The position numbers and the translations under genes are program-made. DNA of 63,448 bases from JAHEFU01 sp020440645 (lineage in GTDB: Bacteria; 4484-113; JAFGCY01): the NCBI GenBank assembly GCA_020440645.1, contig JAGRNR010000017.1, positions 1 through 63,448 on the forward strand, given 5' to 3'. Numbering within the stretch: position 1 is the first letter of the stretch; the number at the start of each line of letters is the position of its first letter. Below are positions 8,489 to 15,951 of this stretch, piece by piece. The notes under the pieces are model-generated. The model did no database searches. It was given only the letters and a program-made list of their open reading frames with translations, and was not told the DNA's origin.

Positions 8489-10060
8489 CTAGTTGCTCGG
8501 GGTTGCCAGCACGAGCTGGCCACCCTGGTAGTAGTTGCCATCGTTCATGTCAGCGGGGTCGTTGACACTGTGGGCCTGCACCGAGAACAGCAGCTTGGCA
8601 CTGCCGGCACCGGTGTCAACCTCGATGATTCCGCTGGTCTCCCAGATGTCGGCACCGATTCCGACCAGTGCACCGGCGGTGTTCACTCCGTCGTAGGGGG
8701 TCTGGTCCTGGGTGATGATGCGCTGCTGCTCGCTGCCGTCGAGCTTCATGCGCCAGATGCTGCCGTTGCGGTTTTCGGCGATCAGCTGGTTGATCGGCGC
8801 GCCGCCGTTGATGTCCTCCTGGGCGTAGAGGTAGCCGTCCTCATCGATCGTGATGTTGTCGGGGCTGAGGAAGCTGCCGGGGCCGCCTTCGGCGACGAGG
8901 GTCAGGGTCGCGTTGCCAAGCGGGTCGGCCTCGTTGAACTCGAGCTTGAACAGGGAGCCGTAGACGTCGTAGGTGCCATTGCTGCCGGTCGTCACGAAGT
9001 AGAAGTCCAGGTCCTTGTTCGGGTCCTCCTGGCCATCCTCAAGCCGCACGAAGTCGGAACCCCGCCAGTCCGCCGCCGCGCTCCAGGCGTAGTAGCCTGC
9101 CTGGTTGTCCTTGTACTCGGCCGGGATCTCCGTCCAGCTGACGGTGTAGCTGCCGCCCACGCTCAGCGCGCCGGTGTTCTGGATGAAGTTGCCGGAGCCG
9201 TCCTCAAGGTTCAGTACGTAGGACTTGCCGCTCTTCAGGCCGTCCGGGTCCTGGTTGTCCTTGTCGCCGACGTAGAGCACGAAGGGACGGTTGGTGGAGT
9301 CATCCAGGCCGCACAGCACCGCCTGCTCCGTGTAGCCACGCAGCGGCACATTGTTCTCGCGGGCACAGCGCTGGGCGTCGTCAATCGCCACTGCGCTGCC
9401 ATTGGTGTAGATGGCCCAGCCGCGGCCGCCGCTGGTCTCCTCGCCGGGGAAGTAGACCGGGTCGCCACCGGCGAACTGGGTGCTCAGGCTGGAGGAGCAG
9501 AAGCGGCTGAATGCGTAGCCCCACTGCGTGACCTTGTTGCCCTGCAACTTGATCTCTCCGATCTTGCCGCTGGCATCCTTGATGGTGTCGACGAGGTTCA
9601 TGCCACCGAGGCACTCCCACTCGTCATTGAACTTGAAGATGGATACGCGGGCACCGTCGATCTGGCCGCTGATGGTCTTCGAGAAGTCCGTCAGGTTGCC
9701 AGCACTCATCTCATGGTTGACCCACACCCAGTTGTAGCCGTTGGCACGCAGGCTGCCGAGGCCGTCGGGCAGGCCGGCCAGCGCGAAGGTCTTGTTCGGA
9801 TGGCTCTGCAGGTTCGGCCATGTGCCGGTCAAGAGCGGCACCTCGTCGCCAACCGTCAGCAGTGGCTTGATGTCGTAGTCGCTGCCCGGCAGGGCAGTGG
9901 CCTGTGCCGGTCCGCTGGTGATGAACCCTTCGGCCTTGGCCAGGGTGTTGCGCTCCTGCGGGACCGCCGTGTCGGAACCGCCACCGCATGCTGCGAGCGT
10001 CAGCCCCAGCAGTGCGGCACCGATGCCAGTCAGGGAAAGGATTGAAATCGCCTTCATCAT
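8489..10060 (-). CDS. PhoX/DUF839-like lipoprotein
   Basis: A 523-residue protein with lipoprotein signal (LGLTLAACGGG, lipidated C25) and GGAGG four bases before ATGATG. The mature part starts GSDYDIKPLLTVGDEVPLLTGTW and shows the DUF839/PhoX pattern: DGLGSLRANGYNWVWVNHE, GARVSIFKF, FLSPDNITIDEDGYLYAQED and NRNGSIWRM. PhoX enzymes are secreted alkaline phosphatases whose iron-calcium site uses acidic residues around these motifs, but substrate use here is not demonstrated. It is the tandem paralogue of the gene downstream and aligns with it over almost its whole mature length. A strong terminator separates the two, so they are separate transcription units. Confidence 0.82.
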   Translation of the reverse strand: MMKAISILSLTGIGAALLGLTLAACGGGSDTAVPQERNTLAKAEGFITSGPAQATALPGSDYDIKPLLTVGDEVPLLTGTWPNLQSHPNKTFALAGLPDGLGSLRANGYNWVWVNHEMSAGNLTDFSKTISGQIDGARVSIFKFNDEWECLGGMNLVDTIKDASGKIGEIKLQGNKVTQWGYAFSRFCSSSLSTQFAGGDPVYFPGEETSGGRGWAIYTNGSAVAIDDAQRCARENNVPLRGYTEQAVLCGLDDSTNRPFVLYVGDKDNQDPDGLKSGKSYVLNLEDGSGNFIQNTGALSVGGSYTVSWTEIPAEYKDNQAGYYAWSAAADWRGSDFVRLEDGQEDPNKDLDFYFVTTGSNGTYDVYGSLFKLEFNEADPLGNATLTLVAEGGPGSFLSPDNITIDEDGYLYAQEDINGGAPINQLIAENRNGSIWRMKLDGSEQQRIITQDQTPYDGVNTAGALVGIGADIWETSGIIEVDTGAGSAKLLFSVQAHSVNDPADMNDGNYYQGGQLVLATPSN

Positions 10061-10234
10061 TGCCTCCGAGGGAAAACATTTATTGGCAACGGAAGACTAG
10101 CCCCTCAATGTGAAGGTTAGATATCGGTTAAATCAGGATTGTGGAATTCAACGGACACACACCCAATCGGGATCATTCGCACATGCTTTGGCAACGGGAT
10201 CCACACGGGAAACACAAGGGGAGTGGGGAGAGAT

Positions 10235-10283
10235 CAGTAGTCAGTAGTCAGGGGTCAGGGGTCAGAAGTCAGTAGTCAGGGGC
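10235..10283. repeat. seven-copy degenerate heptamer array
   Basis: Seven adjacent 7-bp units follow the pattern CAGTAGT, CAGTAGT, CAGGGGT, CAGGGGT, CAGAAGT, CAGTAGT, CAGGGGC. There are no spacers, so it is not CRISPR. Confidence 0.85.
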
Positions 10284-10397
10284 AATGAAGAATGAGCAAG
10301 GAGCAATGAGCCTGCGTTGCGTTGAGATTACCTCAGTGCAGCCAGGACTCATTGCTCACTCTTCATTGCTCATTCTTCATTCTTCATTGCTCATTGC
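10283..10397. repeat. imperfect long inverted repeat built from CAATGA/TCATTG words
   Basis: The left arm (10283-10310) consists of CAATGAAGAATGAGC and GGAGCAATGAG words. The right arm (10348-10397) repeats their complements (CTCATTGCTC, TTCATTGCTCATTC) about twice. The 37-bp centre is unrelated. The transcript would fold into a long hairpin next to the end of the hydrolase gene. Confidence 0.75.
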
Positions 10398-10407
10398 CCA
10401 CAAATCA

Positions 10408-11190
10408 CTACTCGAAGATCTCGTCGAAGAAGTCCAGCATGGCCTGCCAGCTGCGCTTCGCCGCCTTCTCGTTGTAGGCTGCGCCCTTGCTGTTGTCAGA
10501 TCCGGCGCTTTCATGCGTGAAGGCATGCACCGAGTTGCCGTAGGCCACCAGCTGCCAGTCCACGCCGGCATTGCGCATCTCGTCCTGGAAGGCTGTGACT
10601 GTCTCTGCCGGGACGTACGGGTCATCCGCCCCATGGCAGACCAGCACGCTGCAGCGGATGTTGTTCGCATCAGCGGGGTCGGGAGTGTCCAGGTTACCGT
10701 GGAAACTGACAACACCGGCAAGTTCGGAACCGCTGCGGGCCAGTTCCAGCACGCAGCCGCCGCCGAAGCAGAAGCCGATCGCCGCCGCCTGGCCATTGCA
10801 GGCGGCAACTTCGCGCAGGCGGTCCACGCCGGCCTGCACGCGGGCCCGCATCAGGGCGCGGTCGCTGCGGTAGATAGTGGCCTGGGCACCGGCATCCGTA
10901 GGGTTCGAGGGGCGTACGCCCTTGCCGTAGACATCGGCTGCCATCGCAACGTAGCCTTCGGCGGCCAGGCGCTCAGCCCAGGCCTTCTCATGCTCACCGA
11001 GACCCATCCACTGGTGCACCAGCAGCACGCCCGGGCGCTTGCCGTCGAAACTGTCGTCCCAGGCCAGGAAGCCCTCCAGCACCGTACCGTCGTGCTCGTA
11101 CTCCACTACCTCTGTTGTCACTTTTGCCTCCGCAACCGCCGCCATTGCCATGAGCATCAGCAGCGCCAGGATGATTTTCCGCATAAGCAT
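10408..11190 (-). CDS. exported dienelactone hydrolase family protein
   Basis: A 260-residue alpha/beta hydrolase. The start at 11190 is fixed by GGAGGT five bases upstream. It gives a classical signal peptide (MLMRKIILALLMLMAMAAVAEA). The mature domain has VLLVHQWMGL (oxyanion region), the nucleophile elbow GFCFGGG in which Cys replaces Ser as in dienelactone hydrolases, DDPYVP (acid) and SVHAFTH (base), in the order Cys-Asp-His. Family members cleave dienelactones in chlorocatechol breakdown, but most periplasmic ones have unknown substrates. The reading frame runs 74 codons further upstream, but that part looks non-coding. No pathway partners are adjacent. Confidence 0.9.
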   Translation of the reverse strand: MLMRKIILALLMLMAMAAVAEAKVTTEVVEYEHDGTVLEGFLAWDDSFDGKRPGVLLVHQWMGLGEHEKAWAERLAAEGYVAMAADVYGKGVRPSNPTDAGAQATIYRSDRALMRARVQAGVDRLREVAACNGQAAAIGFCFGGGCVLELARSGSELAGVVSFHGNLDTPDPADANNIRCSVLVCHGADDPYVPAETVTAFQDEMRNAGVDWQLVAYGNSVHAFTHESAGSDNSKGAAYNEKAAKRSWQAMLDFFDEIFE

Positions 11191-11364
11191 TACCTCCACA
11201 CCTAGTATATTCCGCTGCCACAGCCGCCCTGCCGCAGCCCGGAACTGTCTCCTACCCCGGCTTCGCCATCGCTGTTTCAAGCCAGCTGCTGGAAAGCCGC
11301 TCAGCCTTGGCTGGCACAGGCCTGAGCGCTCCTGAAAATCGGTCCGGATTTTCCGCAAAACCAC

Positions 11365-11392
11365 TTGATTTCTGCACACATTGCCGTATGAT
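11365..11392 (+). promoter_or_regulatory. sigma70-type promoter of the 35-codon gene
   Basis: TTGATT (11365-11370), a 16-bp spacer and TATGAT (11387-11392) point towards the small Lys/Ala-rich ORF, whose start lies 43 bp downstream. Confidence 0.6.
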
Positions 11393-11434
11393 TTCGCTGA
11401 TCGCGCAAACATACTATGCGATCAGGAGAAACAA

Positions 11435-11542
11435 GTGGCCGCAAAGCCCAAAGCAGGCGCCAAGCCCGCAGCCAAGACCACCGGTGCTGCCAAGACCAGC
11501 ACTACCAGCAAGCCCGCGGGCAAGGGTGGCAAGAAGAAGTAA
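11435..11542 (+). CDS. 35-residue Lys/Ala-rich basic peptide
   Basis: GTG start with AGGAG at 11424-11428, six bases upstream. The peptide begins MAAKPKAGAKPAAKTTGAAK and ends in GGKKK. Eleven of 35 residues are Lys and there are no acidic or aromatic residues, so it resembles a histone H1 tail or the AKP-rich tails of bacterial DNA-binding proteins. It is flanked by a promoter (11365-11392) and a strong terminator (11570-11606), which supports a dedicated short transcript. A nucleoid- or RNA-binding role is inference from composition only. The alternative reading is a small RNA with an incidental ORF. Confidence 0.65.
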   Translation: MAAKPKAGAKPAAKTTGAAKTSTTSKPAGKGGKKK

Positions 11543-11569
11543 CAACTTCTGTCGAGCTGATAATGACAG

Positions 11570-11606
11570 GCCGGAGCAACCGTCAGGGCTCCGGCTTTTT
11601 GCTTTT
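11570..11606 (+). terminator. intrinsic terminator after the 35-codon gene
   Basis: GCCGGAGC / GCTCCGGC (11570-11595), an 8-bp stem with a 10-base loop, is followed by TTTTTGCTTTT. Confidence 0.92.
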
Positions 11607-11627
11607 CCGGCAGCGTCAGGCGGGAAA

Positions 11628-12575
11628 TCAGTGGCCTGGTTCCTGGGCCGCCGCATCACGGGCCTGGCGGCTGATGCGGCTCTCAGCCTCGATGAACACA
11701 CGGCGCACATCAGGGTGGTCCGCGCGGATGTTGCGGTCCATCCTGGCAATCGCCCGCTCGATCTGGTCCGCCACGCAGTCGTCGGCGAATTCCACGCTCA
11801 GGTTGACAAGCACGGACTGCGGGCCGACATGCATCGTCAGCACCTCATTCACATGCAGCACCTCAGGCTGCTTGGCGGCAATCGCGCGGATGCCGTCCAC
11901 CACTTCCACATCGGCGCTTTCGCCGATCAGCAGGCCCTTGGTCTCCAGTGCCAGCAGGGTGGCGACCGTGGCGAGGATAAGGCCGATGATGATCGAGGCG
12001 CCACTGTCCCACATCGGGTTGTGCGTATAGCTCGTCAGCCAGACACCGATGAAGGCCACCGCGATGCCGGCCATCGCGGCACAGTCCTCGAACAGCACCA
12101 CGAACAGCGTCGGGTCCTTGCCCTCGCGGATCATGTGCCAGGCACGGCGCGTACCACGGGCGTGGTTGAATTCCTTCACCGCCATCCACAGCGCGCCACC
12201 CTCGAACAGGGCGGCGAAACCGAGCACGATGTAGTTGAGCTTCGGGTCGCCATGCTCTCCGGGCTGCATCAGGTTGTGGACGCCCTCGTAGAGCGAGACG
12301 CCGGCGCCGACCGCGAAGATCAGGATGGCGACGATGAAACTCCAGAAGTAGACTTCCTTGCCGTAACCAAAGGGGAACTCGCGGTCCGCCGGTCGGGCCG
12401 CGCGCTTCAGGCCGTAGAGCAGCAGGATCTGGTTGCCGGTGTCCACCAGCGAGTGGATGCCCTCGGAGAGCATTGCCGAGCTGCCGGTGATGGCCGCCGC
12501 CGTGAACTTCGTGACCGCAATCAACGAGTTGCCGGCCAGCGCCGCATATATGACTTTCTTCGAGCCTGAGGCCAT
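11628..12575 (-). CDS. cation diffusion facilitator (ZnT9-like subgroup)
   Basis: A 315-residue inner-membrane metal/proton antiporter, probably for Zn2+, Mn2+ or Fe2+ efflux. Six helices fit the hydrophobicity. Helix 2 carries LSEGIHSLVDTGNQ (metal-site H and D). Helix 5 carries FEDCAAMAGI, where the usual HxxxD is altered to ExxxA-type, as in the SLC30A9-like branch. DREFPFGYGKE precedes helix 3 and the cytoplasmic ferredoxin-like domain follows (about 215-300, VNLSVEFADD). The ATG lies exactly six bases after TAGAAT (12582-12587) and has no ribosome site, so a leaderless transcript is likely. Confidence 0.92.
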   Translation of the reverse strand: MASGSKKVIYAALAGNSLIAVTKFTAAAITGSSAMLSEGIHSLVDTGNQILLLYGLKRAARPADREFPFGYGKEVYFWSFIVAILIFAVGAGVSLYEGVHNLMQPGEHGDPKLNYIVLGFAALFEGGALWMAVKEFNHARGTRRAWHMIREGKDPTLFVVLFEDCAAMAGIAVAFIGVWLTSYTHNPMWDSGASIIIGLILATVATLLALETKGLLIGESADVEVVDGIRAIAAKQPEVLHVNEVLTMHVGPQSVLVNLSVEFADDCVADQIERAIARMDRNIRADHPDVRRVFIEAESRISRQARDAAAQEPGH

Positions 12576-12581
12576 TGCACC

Positions 12582-12587
12582 ATTCTA
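12582..12587 (-). promoter_or_regulatory. -10 element TAGAAT, six bases before ATG (leaderless)
   Basis: On the minus strand TAGAAT is followed by GGTGCA and then the ATG of the cation transporter. Transcription would begin at or next to the start codon. Confidence 0.55.
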
Positions 12588-12656
12588 GCCTGCCCACCCT
12601 TGGCACCCGGCAATTGATCCAGTCAGACTATTCTGATCCGAATTGCCTTTACACCG

Positions 12657-12662
12657 TATAAT
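12657..12662 (+). promoter_or_regulatory. -10 element TATAAT upstream of the GyrI-like gene
   Basis: A perfect TATAAT, 47 bp before the ATG. No convincing -35 lies at 16-18 bp, so activator dependence is possible. Confidence 0.45.
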
Positions 12663-12709
12663 GCCTTGCTGGATATTGTTACTTTCAGTCCAAATAGAGG
12701 TGGAATTGC

Positions 12710-13561
12710 ATGTATCGAATGCAAGTGACACGCGTATTCATGGCCCTGCTCGCTGGCGCCGTTGTTTCCCTGGCAATGGGCTCCGCAGCCCTGGCCCAGC
12801 ATGAAGGCCATGAGATGCATGGTGGCGGGATGGCGGCAATGGATGAGGCCGGCCCCTGCCCTGGTTGCGGCATGTCCGGCGGCCTGTGCGCCGGCTGCGA
12901 GCCGATGGCGATGGAGATCCTCAACAACATGGCCGTCGGGATGTGCCCGGACTGCGATGACCCGGATGCGCTGTGCGAGAAGTGCAGTGCTGCGGTCGAG
13001 GGTGCGATGGGCATGATGAACCACATGAACCCGCGTGAGATGGATGGCCCGGAGCACACGATGGTCTGCCTGGCAACCACCATCGGCGGCGATTTCGGAG
13101 CGGCCTACGGCCAGCTGTTCGAGCTCGGTGAGGCCCAGGGCCTGATGGGCGAGAACATGATGACCGGCAGCGTGCTGCCCGATGCCGCAGCCGATGTGAC
13201 CGGCGAGTCCGCGATCTATGTCTCCTTCAGCATGCCTGAGGGTGGCGCGCCGCAGGACCCGCTGTTCGCCTACACTGTACCTGCCAACGAGTATGCCGTG
13301 TTCCGCCACTTCGGGCCGGACCCGGGCATGACCTGGATGGCGGCCTACACCTGGCTGGCGCTCGGTGGCGTGGAAGTTCAGCATGCCCCGGCCGGTGAGC
13401 ACCACATGGGGCCCCCGGATGCCGATGGCAACATGACGATGGACATCTTCATCCCGGTTGACGACGATGCGCTCGAGGCGATCCTCGGCGACGACGGCGA
13501 CGAGATGGACGATGATGACGACATGGACATGGATGATGATGACGACGATGATGATGACTAA
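12710..13561 (+). CDS. exported Cys/His/Met-rich protein with GyrI-like domain and poly-Asp tail
   Basis: A 283-residue protein with a signal peptide ending near AALAQ (residue 30). The mature N-terminus is rich in His and Met (HEGHEMHGGGM), then has two copies of CxxC-x6-CxxC: C50, C53, C60, C63 and C79, C82, C89, C92, each able to bind a metal. Residues about 115-255 resemble the GyrI-like/AraC effector-binding fold (YVSFSMPEG, FAYTVPANEYAVFRHFGP, DIFIPV), normally cytosolic. The last 30 residues are almost all Asp with a few Met. GAGGTGG precedes the ATG and a strong terminator follows. Periplasmic metal binding or sensing is an inference. I know of no described family with this order of parts. 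Confidence 0.75.
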   Translation: MYRMQVTRVFMALLAGAVVSLAMGSAALAQHEGHEMHGGGMAAMDEAGPCPGCGMSGGLCAGCEPMAMEILNNMAVGMCPDCDDPDALCEKCSAAVEGAMGMMNHMNPREMDGPEHTMVCLATTIGGDFGAAYGQLFELGEAQGLMGENMMTGSVLPDAAADVTGESAIYVSFSMPEGGAPQDPLFAYTVPANEYAVFRHFGPDPGMTWMAAYTWLALGGVEVQHAPAGEHHMGPPDADGNMTMDIFIPVDDDALEAILGDDGDEMDDDDDMDMDDDDDDDDD

Positions 13562-13604
13562 TGTGGGCGGGGCCGGCAGGCCCTGCTGACAGCAGGACAT
13601 CCGA

Positions 13605-13629
13605 GGGCGGGCTGCGGCCCGCCCTTTTT
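13605..13629 (+). terminator. intrinsic terminator after the GyrI-like gene
   Basis: GGGCGGGC-TGCG-GCCCGCCC followed by TTTTT, 44 bp after the stop codon. Confidence 0.93.
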
Positions 13630-13665
13630 GCTTTCAGTGGTGTAGACTCTGCCTGCTCCAATCCA

Positions 13666-14352
13666 ATGACAGCCCACGACACATCCTCCAGCAACCGCCA
13701 GCATGGCCACCTCGCAGTATTCGACCTTGACGGCACGCTGTACCGCACGGCCCCGGTGGTCGTTGCCGCGATCCTCGGTGCAGCGGATGAGCATGGGCAT
13801 GCGCGCCCGGCTGAAGCGGAGATCCTCGAGTTCATCGGCCGCGGTATCGGCGACCTGGTGCGTGCGATGTTCCCGCTGACTGGAGCTGAAGAGCTTGAGG
13901 CAACACGGCTGACGGTCAGGCGGCTGGAGCGTGCGGGAATCCGCAGTTCCGCAACCCTGTTCGATGGCATCCCAGAGCTGCTGGCTGGCCTGCGGCACGA
14001 CGGCATCGCGCTGGCGGTCTGTTCCAACGGCAGCCATGAGTATATCAATGCAGTGCTGGACTCCACCGGGATCCGCGGGCGCTTCGGGCTGCTGGAAAGC
14101 GGTTACCACGACAGTTCCAAGAGTGTGGCGATGGCCCGGCTCCGGCGCGATTCAGGATTTGACAACATCATCCTCGTCGGTGACACGCCGCAGGACCGCC
14201 AGGCAGCCGCTGACAACGGACTGCCCTTCATCGCCGCAATGTACGGCTACGGGGCGGCGAATTTGGCTGATTGTGAACTGCAGGCCGGCGAGGCGCAGGA
14301 GATCGGTCCTTTGCTGCGAAACTGGCAAGGCAGCACCGGCCAGGCTGGCTGA
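13666..14352 (+). CDS. HAD-superfamily phosphatase, phosphoglycolate phosphatase-like
   Basis: A 228-residue cytosolic hydrolase. Motif I is FDLDGTLYRT (nucleophile and acid Asp near residues 19 and 21), motif II is CSNGS, motif III Lys lies in HDSSKS, and motif IV is GDTPQD. The alpha-helical C1 cap between motifs I and II, with the length and FIGRGIGDLVR pattern of phosphoglycolate/beta-phosphoglucomutase-like members, supports a small phosphorylated substrate, which I cannot specify. The reading frame is open back to 13561 through the preceding terminator. The ATG at 13666 is the first that leaves the HAD fold intact. No strong ribosome site is present. The 3' end faces the XRE gene five bases away. 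Confidence 0.88.
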   Translation: MTAHDTSSSNRQHGHLAVFDLDGTLYRTAPVVVAAILGAADEHGHARPAEAEILEFIGRGIGDLVRAMFPLTGAEELEATRLTVRRLERAGIRSSATLFDGIPELLAGLRHDGIALAVCSNGSHEYINAVLDSTGIRGRFGLLESGYHDSSKSVAMARLRRDSGFDNIILVGDTPQDRQAAADNGLPFIAAMYGYGAANLADCELQAGEAQEIGPLLRNWQGSTGQAG

Positions 14353-14357
14353 GGGGC

Positions 14358-15662
14358 TCAGACTTCCGGGATGGCCTCGCGCAGCATTGCCACCAGCCCG
14401 TCGTTGGTGCGCGAGCGCGGTTCCTCCCCGGTCTCGGCGAAGCGCAGCGCGCTGTCGGCGCGGGCATGCATGCCACATTCCTCGAACAGGGCCGCCGCCT
14501 TGCGGGCCGGCTGGGCGAACAGCTCGACATTGCCGGCGCGATGGCGGATGATCGCCAGTTCGAGGTGCAGCATCGCCGCTTCCTGCGGCCGGATCCAGGG
14601 CCGCTCCAGACCGCGGTTGAGCACCAATACCGCCTGCGATGCCTCGCCGGAGGCATACAGCGTGCGCACCGCGGCGTGGTAGCAGTCAATCGGCACGTAG
14701 ACCACCTTGTCATACTGGTCCAGCGTTGCCAGCACCTGCTCCAGGCTGAACTTCTGCCCGAGCTGGCTGCCTGCCTCCATTTCCCGCAGCGTGATGGCCG
14801 GCAGCCAGACCGCCAGGTCGTGCTGCTCCGCCACGCTCCGCGCGTCCGAAAGATATCCGAGTGCCACCTGCGGGGCGGAGAGGTCCATGCAGACGATCGC
14901 CGCCAGCACCAGCGCTTCAGTGAAGCTCATCACATCCCGGCGGCCGTAGTAGGCCTTGACTGCCTCGATCGCGAAATGCGTGGCGCGTGCCGGCTCGCTC
15001 ATCAGCCGGCAGGCCCGGGCGATGTTGATGCAGACCGCGCCATAGGGCTTGCGCACGTCCTGGCTTTCCATCATGGCGAGCAGGGTCTCCAGCTCGTCAT
15101 GCATCTGGGCCACCTGGCCGGTCTCGGAATTGATGATCGAAAGGTTGATGCGCGCCGTGAACTCCATGTCCCGGTTATTGCAGCGCTCCGCGCAGGCGAT
15201 GGTCTGGCGGCCATGCTCACGCGCGCGGCCGAACTCATGCTGCATCGCGGCGGCGGCCATCATGTGCAGGTAGATGCTGGCCAGCTTCTCCATCGACATG
15301 CCCGGATGGCGCAGGGCGCTGAGCATCTGTTCGTAGGCTTCGTAGCTTTCCGAGCGCAGGAACATCTCGCCCATCTTCTGGCTCAGCAGTGAGTTGGCCG
15401 CAAGCTGCTGCTCCTCAGTGCTGGCGGCCTGGTCAAGGGACAGTTCACTGGACAGCTCAGCCGGGCTGAGGCTGACCACCCTGGCCAGGCTCTGCAGGTT
15501 GTCGGTGGTGATGCGGCTGACTTCGCCATTGATCCAGCGGATCACGGTGCGCCGGGCCACGCCGGTCTGGCGCGCGACGGCCCACTGCTTGAGGCCGAGC
15601 TCACTGATCCGCTCGCGCAATCGGCGGTTGTTCAACCGGACTATCCGTGACTGATCTGCCAC
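14358..15662 (-). CDS. XRE-type transcriptional regulator with C-terminal helical-repeat domain
   Basis: A 434-residue cytosolic protein. Residues about 10-70 form a Cro/C1 helix-turn-helix (LKQWAVARQTGVARRTVIRWINGE). The remainder is alpha-helical and TPR-like, with repeated Ala/Leu-rich helix pairs (EYMLSALRHPG, ARINLSIINSETG, AVCINIARACRLM, LVLAAIVCMDLS). This architecture is known from peptide- or stress-responsive regulators, but no ligand can be named. The start is GTG, six bases after TATAAT. A 15-bp palindrome covers that -10, suggesting leaderless, autorepressed expression. No target operon is adjacent on the same strand. Confidence 0.85.
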   Translation of the reverse strand: MADQSRIVRLNNRRLRERISELGLKQWAVARQTGVARRTVIRWINGEVSRITTDNLQSLARVVSLSPAELSSELSLDQAASTEEQQLAANSLLSQKMGEMFLRSESYEAYEQMLSALRHPGMSMEKLASIYLHMMAAAAMQHEFGRAREHGRQTIACAERCNNRDMEFTARINLSIINSETGQVAQMHDELETLLAMMESQDVRKPYGAVCINIARACRLMSEPARATHFAIEAVKAYYGRRDVMSFTEALVLAAIVCMDLSAPQVALGYLSDARSVAEQHDLAVWLPAITLREMEAGSQLGQKFSLEQVLATLDQYDKVVYVPIDCYHAAVRTLYASGEASQAVLVLNRGLERPWIRPQEAAMLHLELAIIRHRAGNVELFAQPARKAAALFEECGMHARADSALRFAETGEEPRSRTNDGLVAMLREAIPEV

Positions 15663-15664
15663 TA

Positions 15665-15696
15665 CGGAATTATATTCCGCAAAGCCGGCAATTCAA
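15665..15696 (-). promoter_or_regulatory. promoter and overlapping operator of the XRE gene
   Basis: On the minus strand: TTGAAT (15691-15696), a 16-bp spacer, TATAAT (15669-15674), then six bases and the GTG start. The perfect 6-3-6 palindrome CGGAATTATATTCCG (15665-15679) covers the -10, as an autorepressor site would. Confidence 0.7.
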
Positions 15697-15749
15697 ACAG
15701 AATCGCAGCCGTTTGGCCGATGAGCCCCGCATGCCGCATCACCTGCCCA

Positions 15750-15773
15750 CCCGGCTGGCCGAAGCCAGCCGGG
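15750..15773. repeat. perfect 10-bp hairpin with CGAA loop
   Basis: CCCGGCTGGC-CGAA-GCCAGCCGGG lies in the 289-bp gap between the XRE gene and the alpha/beta hydrolase gene. There is no T-tract on either strand. A second hairpin, GGAGAAG-GATA-CTTCTCC, lies at 15823-15840. The gap shows no supported gene. Confidence 0.75.
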
Positions 15774-15951
15774 CGACAGATAGATGAAATGATTGAATGA
15801 CGACATAGCTGCAGCAGCGGCAGGAGAAGGATACTTCTCCACGCCAACTGCAGCAGCGCATTTGCCAGCGGACTTGGTGACATGGTGTGACTCAGGAAGC
15901 AGGGCCACACAGTCCGGCCCCGGGGCATTCCCGGGACCGGGCATGGGTGGA

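Larger units (their letters stand above)
10061..10407. other. 347-bp intergenic region with tandem and inverted repeats
   Basis: Upstream of the DUF839 gene and beyond the stop of the dienelactone hydrolase gene. It carries the heptamer array and the imperfect inverted repeat listed separately. The remaining sequence (10061-10234) shows nothing I can name. Confidence 0.6.

Noticed and set aside
8225..10045. 606-codon open frame opposite the DUF839 lipoprotein gene
   Set aside because: Antisense shadow caused by high G+C. The minus-strand product has a lipoprotein signal, family motifs and a terminator.
10235..10283. Possible CRISPR array
   Set aside because: Units are 7 bp with no spacers, and there are no cas genes.
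13480..13561. Poly-Asp tail as a frameshift artefact
   Set aside because: The GAT/GAC run stays in the frame of the upstream domain and ends at a stop just before a strong terminator, so it is probably genuine.
15750..15773. Terminator for the XRE or hydrolase gene
   Set aside because: It lies upstream of the XRE gene on its strand and has no T-tract either way, so I list it only as a hairpin.
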